From an uncultured Clostridia bacterium (lineage in GTDB: Bacteria > Bacillota > Clostridia > Oscillospirales > Acutalibacteraceae): a DNA stretch of 37,046 nt. Every line of letters begins with the position of its first letter. The stretch's first letter is position 1. The notes under the pieces were generated by a model that was not told the origin of the DNA, made no database searches, and worked only from the letters and a program-made list of their open reading frames with translations. The position numbers and the translations under genes are program-made. The DNA lies in NCBI GenBank assembly GCA_944380885.1, contig CALWIZ010000028.1, positions 1 through 37,046 of the forward strand, read 5' to 3'. Positions 8,848 to 16,195 of this stretch are shown piece after piece.

Positions 8848-8876
8848 TTGACAAGCCGGTAAAAGACTGATATAAT
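8848..8876 (+). promoter_or_regulatory. rpsF-ssb-rpsR promoter, perfect consensus
   Basis: TTGACA (8848-8853) and TATAAT (8871-8876) are separated by exactly 17 bases. This is a full-consensus vegetative promoter, as expected for a ribosomal protein operon. Transcription should begin near 8883, leaving a leader of about 70 bases. Confidence 0.92.
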
Positions 8877-8900
8877 ACAGAGTGCTGATTTATAAAATTA

Positions 8901-8945
8901 GCTCCTTGCTCCGGTTTATCCGGGGCCAAAAGTCCAGAAGGAGGT
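8901..8945 (+). promoter_or_regulatory. Probable S6:S18 autoregulatory leader
   Basis: In the rpsF leader, CTCCTT (8902-8907) can pair with AAGGAG (8938-8943), which is the rpsF Shine-Dalgarno sequence. Inside, CTCCGG (8909-8914) pairs with CCGGGG (8920-8925) around a TTTAT loop, and an unpaired CC-rich segment follows. S6:S18 leaders are known in many bacteria, where an RNA structure containing a CCG element binds the S6-S18 complex. The fold and position here agree with that. The exact match to the published consensus was not tested. Confidence 0.6.
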
Positions 8946-8954
8946 GCAAAGAAA

Positions 8955-9236
8955 ATGGCTAACAAATATGAGGCTGCCGTTGTTCTTTCGGTCGCGAAGT
9001 CTGAGGAAGAGACTCTCGCTTTAAAGGAGAAGTTCAACGAACTGATAGCCAAAAACGGTACAGTCGAGAATGTTGATGACTGGGGCAAGCGCCGTCTTGC
9101 TTATCTTATCAACGATGAGGCGGAAGGCTACTATGTATTCTATACATTTGAGAGCGAGCCGTCATTCCCGGCTGAGTTTGAGCGTATCGCAAAGATTACC
9201 GAGGGTGTTCTGCGCGTTATGGTCATCAAAAAGTAA
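8955..9236 (+). CDS. rpsF: 30S ribosomal protein S6
   Basis: A 93-residue protein that matches bS6 over its full length (NKYEAAVVLS at the start, then VDDWGKRRLAYLIND and RVMVIKK at the end). It binds S18 and sits on the platform of the small ribosomal subunit. The ribosome binding site AGAAGGAGG is partly inside the leader hairpin described at 8901-8945, so translation is likely autoregulated by S6:S18. The gene is the first of the conserved rpsF-ssb-rpsR operon. Confidence 0.97.
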   Translation: MANKYEAAVVLSVAKSEEETLALKEKFNELIAKNGTVENVDDWGKRRLAYLINDEAEGYYVFYTFESEPSFPAEFERIAKITEGVLRVMVIKK

Positions 9237-9248
9237 GGAGGAGTAAGA

Positions 9249-9680
9249 ATGTTCAATCTGGTAGTTTTAACCGGCCGTCTTACCGCGGATCCGGAGCTTA
9301 AAACCACACAAACGGGTATTTCTGTTACTTCTTTCTCCATCGCCGTGAGCCGCAGTTACCGTTCTGGTGAGGAGCCGCAGACTGATTTCATCAATATTGT
9401 GGCGTGGCGCAAATCGGCGGAATTCGTTGCCAAGTATTTCAAAAAGGGCAATATGATAGGTATAGAGGGCTCAATACAGACCCGCAAGTATACCGATAAG
9501 AACGGAAATCAGAGGACCGCTTTTGAGGTCGTTGCGAATAATGTTCAGTTTGTCGAGTCGAAGCGTGACGCCGCGTCCGCTCCCGAAACAGAGACAGCGC
9601 CCGCCGCTTCGTACAGCAATGCAGGCGCGAACGATTTTTCGGACATCGGCGATATGTCGGACGATGACCTTCCGTTTTAA
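9249..9680 (+). CDS. ssb: Single-stranded DNA-binding protein
   Basis: A 143-residue SSB with an N-terminal OB fold (MFNLVVLTGRLTADPELKTT through about residue 105), a low-complexity Ala/Ser/Asp linker and the acidic tip DDDLPF. That C-terminal tip recruits replication and repair proteins. It coats single-stranded DNA during replication, recombination and repair. GGAGGAG lies just before the ATG, 12 bases after rpsF. The location between rpsF and rpsR is the standard one for the main replicative SSB of Firmicutes. Confidence 0.96.
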   Translation: MFNLVVLTGRLTADPELKTTQTGISVTSFSIAVSRSYRSGEEPQTDFINIVAWRKSAEFVAKYFKKGNMIGIEGSIQTRKYTDKNGNQRTAFEVVANNVQFVESKRDAASAPETETAPAASYSNAGANDFSDIGDMSDDDLPF

Positions 9681-9718
9681 TACTTTGAACTGTTTTTAAA
9701 GGTTAGGAGGTTTGTCAG

Positions 9719-9964
9719 ATGGAAAACGAGAGAAACGATAGGCCTATGCACAGAAAGGCACGCAAGAAGGTATGCCATTTCTGCGTTGACCACGTTGAAG
9801 CCATTGATTATAAGGATGTAGCGCGTCTGCGCAAGTTTATTTCCGAGCGTGCCAAGATTTTACCCCGCAGAGCCACAGGCACCTGCGCGGCTCATCAGCG
9901 TGAGCTTACCACCGCTATCAAGCGCGCCCGCCAGATAGCTTTGCTTCCTTATGTGAATGACTGA
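9719..9964 (+). CDS. rpsR: 30S ribosomal protein S18
   Basis: An 81-residue bS18 with the usual basic N terminus, [10 protein letters not shown] and the core [23 protein letters not shown] (two conserved blocks joined), ending [15 protein letters not shown]. The two Cys of CHFC suggest the zinc-binding form of S18. It pairs with S6 on the small subunit. AGGAGG lies eight bases upstream. A strong terminator follows directly. Confidence 0.97.
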   Translation: MENERNDRPMHRKARKKVCHFCVDHVEAIDYKDVARLRKFISERAKILPRRATGTCAAHQRELTTAIKRARQIALLPYVND

Positions 9965-9967
9965 TAA

Positions 9968-10000
9968 GAAGCCCCTTGGGGCTTCTTTTTCTTTTTTTAT
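9968..10000 (+). terminator. Terminator of the rpsF operon
   Basis: Arms GAAGCCCC (9968-9975) and GGGGCTTC (9978-9985) form a perfect eight-base stem followed by TTTTTCTTTTTTT. It starts four bases after the rpsR stop. Confidence 0.95.
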
Positions 10001-10091
10001 GTAGAAATTTATTCCGGAGCCTAATAAAACACAGCGTTTTTCTGATTTGTAATGATTTTGTAACTTTTTTATGTATTTTATCGAATACCGC

Positions 10092-10120
10092 TTGCAAAAT
10101 GCTTCGGGATTGTGTAAAAT
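10092..10120 (+). promoter_or_regulatory. Promoter of the PucR-ftsEX unit
   Basis: TTGCAA (10092-10097) and TAAAAT (10115-10120) with a 17-base spacer lie about 45 bases before the regulator start. The stretch between the rpsR terminator and this promoter is AT-rich and holds no recognisable gene. Confidence 0.6.
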
Positions 10121-10164
10121 AAATTTAATAGTATTCAACTAAATTTTAAGGGATGTGTATATCA

Positions 10165-11241
10165 ATGTCTAACCGCCTTTTTCAGGGAGTAATTCATCAG
10201 ATGAAGGACGCTGTAGACCGTACATTCGGCCTTATTGATGAAAATTTCACTATTATAGCATGCAGCGAGCTCGGCCGTGTCGGCGAGACTGTTGAGGCTT
10301 TTGCGGTTCCGTCAAACGACGTTTATGTTTCTTCAGGCTTTACCTATAAAAGCATAGGAATAACACAGGGTGCCAATTATGTCGTATTTGTCGAGGGAGA
10401 GGACGTTATCGCTTCCAAGTATGTTTCGGTAATTGCCGTTTCCTTTGCAAATATAAAATTCTATTACGATGAGAAATATGACCGAAGCAACTTCATAAAG
10501 AACATAATTCTTGACAATATTCTTCCGGGAGATATATATCTCAAAGCGCGTGAGCTTTATTTCAATTCCGATGTTACACGTACAGTTATACTTATCCGCG
10601 CGATAGAGACACACGACGTATCCATATACGATATTGTTCAGAATCTTTTCCCGGACAAGACCAAGGACTTTGTAATCAACATAAATGAGACAGATATTGC
10701 GCTTGTAAAAGAGACAAAGACAGGCATTGAGTCGAAGACAATCGAAAAGCTCGCTTCCACGATAGCCGATACTATTTCGGGCGAGTTTTATCTGCATGTG
10801 GTTATAGGCATAGGCACCACGGTTGACAATCTCAAGGATCTCGCCCGTTCCTTCAAGGAGGCGCAGGCGGCGCTTGAGGTCGGCAAGGTGTTTGATACTG
10901 AGAAAACCATCATTTCGTATGACAATCTCGGTATCGCGCGTCTTATTTACCAGCTGCCGACAACGCTGTGCGAAACCTTCTTAAAGGAAGTTTTCAAGCG
11001 CGGTTCTATTGAGAGTCTTGATCAGGAGACACTTTTCACGATACAACGCTTCTTTGAGAACAACCTGAATGTTTCGGAGACTTCGAGAAAGCTGTTTGTA
11101 CACAGAAATACTCTTGTTTACAGACTTGAGAAAATCAAGAAGATAACAGGACTTGACCTGCGTGAGTTTGACCACGCAATCATATTCAAAATCGCTCTTA
11201 TGGTCAATAAATACCTCAAGAGCAACCCCATTAAGTATTGA
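10165..11241 (+). CDS. PucR/CdaR-type helix-turn-helix regulator
   Basis: A 358-residue protein. Its C-terminal 60 or so residues contain a helix-turn-helix of the PucR/CdaR type (FFENNLNVSETSRKLFVHRN, then TLVYRLEKIKKITGLDL). The central part resembles the GGDEF-like CdaR fold, and the N-terminal part could be a sensor; no known ligand-binding signature was recognised. These proteins usually activate catabolic genes in response to small molecules. Here the neighbour is ftsEX, 22 bases downstream with no terminator between, so it is probably co-transcribed with cell-wall genes. The ATG at 10165 is preferred, with AAGGGA about 11 bases upstream; an ATG at 10153 would abut that site. What it controls is unknown. 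Confidence 0.8.
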   Translation: MSNRLFQGVIHQMKDAVDRTFGLIDENFTIIACSELGRVGETVEAFAVPSNDVYVSSGFTYKSIGITQGANYVVFVEGEDVIASKYVSVIAVSFANIKFYYDEKYDRSNFIKNIILDNILPGDIYLKARELYFNSDVTRTVILIRAIETHDVSIYDIVQNLFPDKTKDFVININETDIALVKETKTGIESKTIEKLASTIADTISGEFYLHVVIGIGTTVDNLKDLARSFKEAQAALEVGKVFDTEKTIISYDNLGIARLIYQLPTTLCETFLKEVFKRGSIESLDQETLFTIQRFFENNLNVSETSRKLFVHRNTLVYRLEKIKKITGLDLREFDHAIIFKIALMVNKYLKSNPIKY

Positions 11242-11263
11242 TCGAAAGAGTGAACTTTTTTAA

Positions 11264-11989
11264 ATGGAAGAAATGCGCTTACAGAGCGGAGGCACTGCTG
11301 CCGCTGCGCCTATAATAGAATTTCGCGGCGTTTCAAAAACGTATCCCACCGGCACCCATGCCCTTGAGGATGTGAATATAAGGATAACCGGAGGAGAGTT
11401 TGTTTTTATAGTCGGTTCTTCGGGAGCCGGCAAAAGCACCTTTATGAAACTCATAATGCGTGAGGAAAAGGCAAACACAGGTATAATAAAGGTAAACGGA
11501 TTTAATCTTACCACTATGCCGCGCAAGCAGGTTCCGCTGCTTAGAAGAACAATGGGAATAGTCTTTCAGGATTTCAGACTTATACCGACTATGAATGTTT
11601 TTCAGAATGTGGCGTTTGCCATGCACGTTGTGGGGGCGAGTGACCGTGATGTGCGCAGAGAGGTTTCAAAAGCGCTTTCAAAGGTGGGCCTCGGCAACAA
11701 GGCGCGTTCGATGCCGGCGCAGCTTTCAGGCGGTGAACAGCAGCGTGTCGGTCTTGCGAGGGCGCTTGTAAACTCGCCTGATCTTATAATAGCGGACGAG
11801 CCTACGGGAAACGTAGATCCGAATATGTCATATGAGATAGTTTCATTGCTTACCGAGATAAACAAGCGCGGAACTACCGTGCTTATGGTAACGCATGACC
11901 ATAATCTTGTAAGGGATTTCCAGCACAGAGTAATAATGCTTGAGAGAGGAAAAATTGTAGCAGACAACGCCGGAGGTAGTTTTCAATGA
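11264..11989 (+). CDS. ftsE: Cell division ATP-binding protein FtsE
   Basis: A 241-residue ABC ATPase with Walker A GSSGAGKS (51-58), the signature LSGGEQ (154-159), Walker B LIIADE (174-179) and the H-loop MVTHDH (208-213). FtsE drives FtsX, which passes the signal across the membrane to peptidoglycan hydrolases. The sequence FIVGSSGAGKSTFMKLI is typical of FtsE. It is about a dozen residues longer at the N terminus than most, with an Ala-rich start; the ribosome binding site (AAAGAG, 13 bases away) is weak, so the start at 11264 is less certain than the rest. Its stop overlaps the ftsX start by four bases. Confidence 0.95.
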   Translation: MEEMRLQSGGTAAAAPIIEFRGVSKTYPTGTHALEDVNIRITGGEFVFIVGSSGAGKSTFMKLIMREEKANTGIIKVNGFNLTTMPRKQVPLLRRTMGIVFQDFRLIPTMNVFQNVAFAMHVVGASDRDVRREVSKALSKVGLGNKARSMPAQLSGGEQQRVGLARALVNSPDLIIADEPTGNVDPNMSYEIVSLLTEINKRGTTVLMVTHDHNLVRDFQHRVIMLERGKIVADNAGGSFQ

Positions 11990-13125
11990 AATTCAGCAGT
12001 ATGAGGTACCTCGCCGGCGAGGGAGTTAAAAACGCGTGGGTAAACCGGCTTATGACAATAGCGTCGGTAGGCGTGCTTGTAGCCTGTATGGTAATTATCG
12101 GACTTGCGATACTAATTTCCGAGAATGTGAATAAGGCGGTAGGCAATCTTGAGCAGCAGAATGTTGTAATGGCATACATGAAGGATTACAACTGGGCGCT
12201 TTACGGAGGTGACAGCGATACCGATTCATCGTCGTCCGGTACTGATTCGTCTGTGTCTGACGCTTCACAGGATACAGCTTCTGATCCGGAGGAAGCTGAG
12301 GCGGGAACGTCGGCTGAAAGCTCTGAGGGCAGCGAAGGCACCGCGAGCACGACCGACGACACCGACAAGGCTGACGAAAACGGGATAAAACCGAGCGACT
12401 ATGTTATCCATAACGATGAAGAGGCAAAGGCGCTGTGCGACGAGATAGCCAAGATTGACAATGTGGCGGCTGTCGAGTATATCACAAGCGAAGAAGGACT
12501 CGAAAGCGTCAAGGAGTCGATGATAGAGGGGCAGGAGAGCTATTTCACGTTTCTTGACGATGAATACGGAAACCCCATGTCGGGAGCCGCAAAAATAACT
12601 ATGACGGATATGTCAAAGTTTGACGAGACCATTGATAAAATAATGGAGCTTGACGGCGTTGACACGATACAGTCGCAAAGCGACCTTGCCGATAAAATAG
12701 CCGCTATAAAGCGCGGCGTCGGTATTGCGGGTTTCTGGATAATCGCAATACTTATGGTTATTTCGCTTGTCATCGTATCAAATACGATAAGGGTTACAAT
12801 GTATAACCGCAAGCTGGAAATAAGCATTATGAAGGCTGTGGGAGCCACTGATTCATTTGTCCGGATCCCGTTTGTGGTGGAGGGTATGCTGATAGGATTG
12901 GTTTCGGCGCTGATTGCAGAGGGACTTTTGTACTTCTGCTACCGTGTTGCTACCGAGACGATAATCGCCACACTCGGCACTACCGACATTGTATATTATT
13001 CAGATGTCGCGTGGTGGCTGCTGCTCGTGTTTATAGGAATAGGCATTTTTGCCGGCGTGCTCGGAAGCGTTATTATGATAAGCAAATATCTGCGCCGTGA
13101 GGGCAGTGAGTTCGCCGCCATATGA
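11986..13125 (+). CDS. ftsX: Cell division protein FtsX with an acidic loop insertion
   Basis: A 379-residue FtsX with an N-terminal membrane segment (about 23-45), an extracellular domain (46-245) and three C-terminal membrane segments (about 247-268, 295-320, 343-366). The sequence VSNTIRVTMYNRKLEISIMKAVGA is the family hallmark. FtsX couples FtsE ATP hydrolysis to an extracytoplasmic hydrolase, here probably the next gene's product. Typical Firmicute FtsX proteins are about 300 residues. The excess is a Ser/Asp/Glu/Thr-rich, almost Lys/Arg-free stretch at residues 75-134 inside the extracellular domain, between what should be its first strand and the rest. It looks disordered and exposed. 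ATGA overlap with ftsE indicates translational coupling. Confidence 0.95.
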   Translation: MKFSSMRYLAGEGVKNAWVNRLMTIASVGVLVACMVIIGLAILISENVNKAVGNLEQQNVVMAYMKDYNWALYGGDSDTDSSSSGTDSSVSDASQDTASDPEEAEAGTSAESSEGSEGTASTTDDTDKADENGIKPSDYVIHNDEEAKALCDEIAKIDNVAAVEYITSEEGLESVKESMIEGQESYFTFLDDEYGNPMSGAAKITMTDMSKFDETIDKIMELDGVDTIQSQSDLADKIAAIKRGVGIAGFWIIAILMVISLVIVSNTIRVTMYNRKLEISIMKAVGATDSFVRIPFVVEGMLIGLVSALIAEGLLYFCYRVATETIIATLGTTDIVYYSDVAWWLLLVFIGIGIFAGVLGSVIMISKYLRREGSEFAAI

Positions 13126-13147
13126 TCCGTGTTTTTGGAGGAAAACA

Positions 13148-14371
13148 ATGAAAAAAAGATTTGTCCGTATATTATCATTTGTTTTGACGGCTGCTCTTTG
13201 TGTAGGAGCGCTTGTATCAACGCCTGCCGTATCGGCTAAAACCCCGAGTCAGATACAGGCTGAAATAAGTGAGATACAAAAAGAGCAGGCTGAACTTCAG
13301 GACGAAATAAACGCTCTTAAGGATAAAAAAGAAGAACAGGAAAAGCGCAAGGAAGCTATTGAAAAGCAGATGGCGCTTGTTCAGAAGGAAATAGATCTCT
13401 GCAATCAGCAGATTAACAGCATAAACGCTAAAATTGAGGCAAATCAGGCTGAAATTGATCAGAAAAACAAGGAAATTGAGGAAAACGAGCTTGCGTTTAA
13501 AAAACGTCTGCGCGCTATATATATGAGTAATTCGGACAGTAACGTACAGATACTGCTCGGAGCGGAGGATTTTTCCCAGTTTTTACAGCTTTCACAGCTG
13601 ACCGCTTCTGTTTCGGCGCATGATAAGCTGCTTATAGAAAATATAGTGGCGGCGATAGATGTTCTCAATGAAAAGCAGGAGGAAAACAATAAGCTGCTTA
13701 AGGACCAGATGGCTGTAAAGGAAACTATAACCGCCAAGCAGAATGAGCTTAAATCGCAGAGTAATCAGATACAGGCTATTATTTCAAATCTTGAAAGTCA
13801 GCAGTCTGACAAGCAGGGCGATAAGGACGATAATGCCGCGCTGTTAAAGGAAATGCAGGCAGAACTCGATTCGATACGATACAGCGGAAATTCCGGAACC
13901 GGACAGGTATATGACGGCGGTCAGTTTTTATGGCCGGTGCCGTCAATTACGAGAATAAGCTCATATTTCGGATACCGCTGGGGTACCAATCATAACGGAA
14001 TAGATATATCAAACGGCACCTACGGCGCGGCTATTGTCGCCATTGCGGACGGTGTTGTAACCAGAAGTATAAATCACTGTACGCATAACTATAGGAAAGA
14101 CAGCGACTGCTGCGGAATATCAGGACAGGGCAAGGGCTACGGAAACCATGTTGTCATCGACCACGGAACAGGGTCTGACGGAAATCATTATTCCGCTTAT
14201 TACGCTCATATGTCATCGGTCGCTGTTTCAACCGGTCAGCACGTTACAAAAGGTCAGGTCATAGGCTATGTTGGCAGTACAGGATACTCTACCGGCCCGC
14301 ACCTCCATTTCGGACTTATAGTAAATCAGTCCTGGGTTGATCCGATGCGTTATTATACAAAGGTAAAATAA
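13148..14371 (+). CDS. EnvC-like secreted M23 peptidase with coiled coil
   Basis: A 407-residue protein. It has a signal peptide (MKKRFVRILSFVLTAALCVG, ending near VSA at 30), a long coiled coil (about 33-245) and a C-terminal LytM/M23 domain (about 255-400). The zinc and catalytic residues are complete: HNGID (His282, Asp286), YAHMS (His354) and GPHLHFG (His385, His387). It should therefore cut peptidoglycan cross-links itself, unlike E. coli EnvC, which has lost its catalytic residues and only activates amidases. A Cys-containing insert at about 310-330 is unusual. The coiled coil and the position after ftsX suggest it is the hydrolase that FtsEX controls. The start at 13148 has GGAGG seven bases upstream; a longer frame from 13097 lacks the signal peptide start. 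Confidence 0.88.
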   Translation: MKKRFVRILSFVLTAALCVGALVSTPAVSAKTPSQIQAEISEIQKEQAELQDEINALKDKKEEQEKRKEAIEKQMALVQKEIDLCNQQINSINAKIEANQAEIDQKNKEIEENELAFKKRLRAIYMSNSDSNVQILLGAEDFSQFLQLSQLTASVSAHDKLLIENIVAAIDVLNEKQEENNKLLKDQMAVKETITAKQNELKSQSNQIQAIISNLESQQSDKQGDKDDNAALLKEMQAELDSIRYSGNSGTGQVYDGGQFLWPVPSITRISSYFGYRWGTNHNGIDISNGTYGAAIVAIADGVVTRSINHCTHNYRKDSDCCGISGQGKGYGNHVVIDHGTGSDGNHYSAYYAHMSSVAVSTGQHVTKGQVIGYVGSTGYSTGPHLHFGLIVNQSWVDPMRYYTKVK

Positions 14372-14378
14372 AAATTCA

Positions 14379-14407
14379 AGCCGCTGCCGGCAGGCGGCGG
14401 CTTTTTT
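14379..14407 (+). terminator. Terminator after the ftsEX-M23 unit
   Basis: Arms AGCCGCTGCC (14379-14388) and GGCGGCGGCT (14393-14402) form a ten-base stem with one wobble pair and a GGCA loop, then TTTTTT. Confidence 0.9.
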
Positions 14408-14472
14408 CGGAGGGAAGTAAAATAAAGATAAAAGTATTCAGAACAGTAACTGCGTTACTCTTTTTATCATGG

Positions 14473-15438
14473 ATGGGAGTAATATTTTATCTTTCCTCGC
14501 AGACGGCGGAAGTCTCATCTGAAACAAGCGGGAGCTTTATTGAAACCCTTTTAAAAATTTTTTATCCGGGATTTGACGGGCTTTCGGCTTTCAGAAAAGA
14601 GGAACTCATAGCCTCGCTGCAGTTTGCGGCACGAAAATCCGCTCACTGCTCCATTTACGGCATGCTCGGCGTTTTTTCATTTCTCACATTTGTGAGCTAC
14701 CGGAGGATAGCGTATTCAGCGCGGATTATTATCAGTCTGGCTGTCTGCCTTATCTGGGCGGTAAGCGATGAAATACATCAGCTTTTTGTCCCGGGCAGAA
14801 GCTGCGAGGCAAGAGACGTGCTGATAGATTTCTGCGGTTCTCTGCTCGCGGTCTTTGTAATGGCGTTGTTTTCACGGTGCATAAAATCTATTTATAAAAG
14901 AATTAAAACGGTTACTTCCGACGGGAGTGACTGTCATAAAAATACAGGTGGGTGCGGTATGAGTAAAAAAGAATTGCTTGAGCAGAATATACAGCTTTTT
15001 GATAAACTTACTGCTGCCAAGGAGCGTGTTGCGTCGCTTGAAAAGCAGCTGGCGGAGCGTGAGAACGAAATTATTGCGCTTAAAAACGAAAGGGAACGGC
15101 TTGAGTCAAAACTAAACGCCACACCGCCGCTTAAAGCGCTTGAGGCTAAGGTGGAAAAGCAGGCTTATGTTTCGCCGGAGATCGAATACGGCGCGGCGGT
15201 TATAGGCAAAATCGTCGTGGAGGCGGCAAAATACATAAACCGCGTCACTTCTCGCGGTGAACAGGAATATACGAAAGAACTGATAAACCTTATTCTCGGC
15301 AGAACGGAGGTGGCAAAATCGGAGATACTCAGTATTGTTTCTTCCGATGCCGGAGCGGACGAAAAAAAGCGCGGAGCGGACGCTCAGCTTGAGCAGGCAA
15401 AGGATTATTTTGAAAGTATAATAGCGCAGGTGCAGTAA
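14473..15438 (+). CDS. VanZ-family membrane protein fused to a coiled-coil domain
   Basis: A 321-residue open frame. Residues 1-150 are a VanZ domain: FYLSSQTAEVSSETS, RKSAHCSIYGMLGVFSFL and SDEIHQLFVPGR with DVLIDFCGSL, in about four membrane segments. VanZ proteins can give low-level teicoplanin resistance, but most chromosomal copies have no known role. Residues from Met163 on form a soluble coiled coil (EQNIQLFDKLTAAKERVASL) and a helical tail. A separate start at 14959, with AGGTGG seven bases upstream, could produce this part alone. The first conventional start is 14473, but it has no ribosome binding site and cuts the first membrane helix. GGAGGG at 14409-14414 faces an ATA codon at 14422, from which the frame reads IKIKVFRTVTALLFLSWMG. 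The true start is probably 14422. Confidence 0.7.
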   Translation: MGVIFYLSSQTAEVSSETSGSFIETLLKIFYPGFDGLSAFRKEELIASLQFAARKSAHCSIYGMLGVFSFLTFVSYRRIAYSARIIISLAVCLIWAVSDEIHQLFVPGRSCEARDVLIDFCGSLLAVFVMALFSRCIKSIYKRIKTVTSDGSDCHKNTGGCGMSKKELLEQNIQLFDKLTAAKERVASLEKQLAERENEIIALKNERERLESKLNATPPLKALEAKVEKQAYVSPEIEYGAAVIGKIVVEAAKYINRVTSRGEQEYTKELINLILGRTEVAKSEILSIVSSDAGADEKKRGADAQLEQAKDYFESIIAQVQ

Positions 15439-15470
15439 TATAAATATACTAAATGAAACGGGGGACGCTT

Positions 15471-15965
15471 ATGTTCAGAGAAATAGGAGCAAAGGAAATT
15501 GACACAAATCTTATAAAGGCGATAGCGGACGAATGGATGCTGGTCGCGGCGGGCAATAGGGAAAAATACAATATGATGACCGCATCGTGGGGTTTTGCCG
15601 GAGAAATGTGGGGCAGCGACTGTATGATAACAGTTATAAGACCACAGCGGTATACTCTTGAATTTATAAATAACAGCGATTATTTTACACTCAGCTTTTA
15701 CGGTGACAATAAGGAAATACATAAGGTGTGCGGCTCAAAATCCGGCAGAGATACCGATAAGACGGCGCTTACAGGCCTTACTCCGGTATTTTCCGACAAT
15801 ACGGTTTATTTTGAGCAGGCGAGAATGGTAATAATCTGCAAAAAGCAGTATGTCAGTCAGCTTGACCCCGACGCTTTTACGGATAAAGAGCCGCTGCGCT
15901 GGTACAACGGTGATTTTCATTATATGATAATAGGTAAAATAGAAAAGGTTCTTGTTAAGGAATAA
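15471..15965 (+). CDS. Flavin reductase-like (FMN-binding split-barrel) protein
   Basis: A 164-residue protein of the flavin reductase family. It has NMMTASWGFAGEMWGSDCM, then TVIRPQRYTLEFINNSDYFTLSF split over the flavin-binding barrel, and KSGRDTDK near the FMN phosphate. Members reduce or bind FMN with NAD(P)H, often for a partner enzyme; no partner is seen here, so the physiological role is unknown. The start at 15471 is chosen because GGGGG lies seven bases upstream; an ATG at 15453 has none. It is followed by a long perfect hairpin. Confidence 0.82.
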   Translation: MFREIGAKEIDTNLIKAIADEWMLVAAGNREKYNMMTASWGFAGEMWGSDCMITVIRPQRYTLEFINNSDYFTLSFYGDNKEIHKVCGSKSGRDTDKTALTGLTPVFSDNTVYFEQARMVIICKKQYVSQLDPDAFTDKEPLRWYNGDFHYMIIGKIEKVLVKE

Positions 15966-16012
15966 AGTCTTTATGCGGAAAATAAATTCCGTAGGCAAAA
16001 TATGATTATGCG

Positions 16013-16043
16013 AAGCGCCCGAACCGCTGCGGTTCGGGCGCTT
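16013..16043 (+). terminator. Long perfect hairpin after the flavin reductase gene
   Basis: Fourteen-base arms AAGCGCCCGAACCG and CGGTTCGGGCGCTT with a CTG loop form a very stable stem 50 bases after the stop. The following bases TATGCTTTT contain only a short T run, so termination may be imperfect. The remaining 150 bases up to the flippase gene are AT-rich and hold no convincing gene. Confidence 0.65.
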
Positions 16044-16195
16044 TATGCTTTTCTGTGTAAAAAAGCTGTATTTCTGTCCGGAAAGGTTCAAGAAGTTGCA
16101 TGTTGCGGATATTTGTATTGTAAAAAGGAAAAAATTATGATAATATATAATTCAATGCAGAGATTTATGGAACGGGAGGGATAGGCGTACCTGCA

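Noticed and set aside
10001..10091. Minus-strand frame overlapping the rpsR 3' end and the following gap
   Set aside because: It crosses the rpsF operon terminator, lies antisense to rpsR and has no recognisable ribosome binding site.
16002..16184. A 60-residue plus-strand frame between the flavin reductase and flippase genes
   Set aside because: It runs through the perfect hairpin at 16013-16043, has no ribosome binding site, and its composition is not protein-like.
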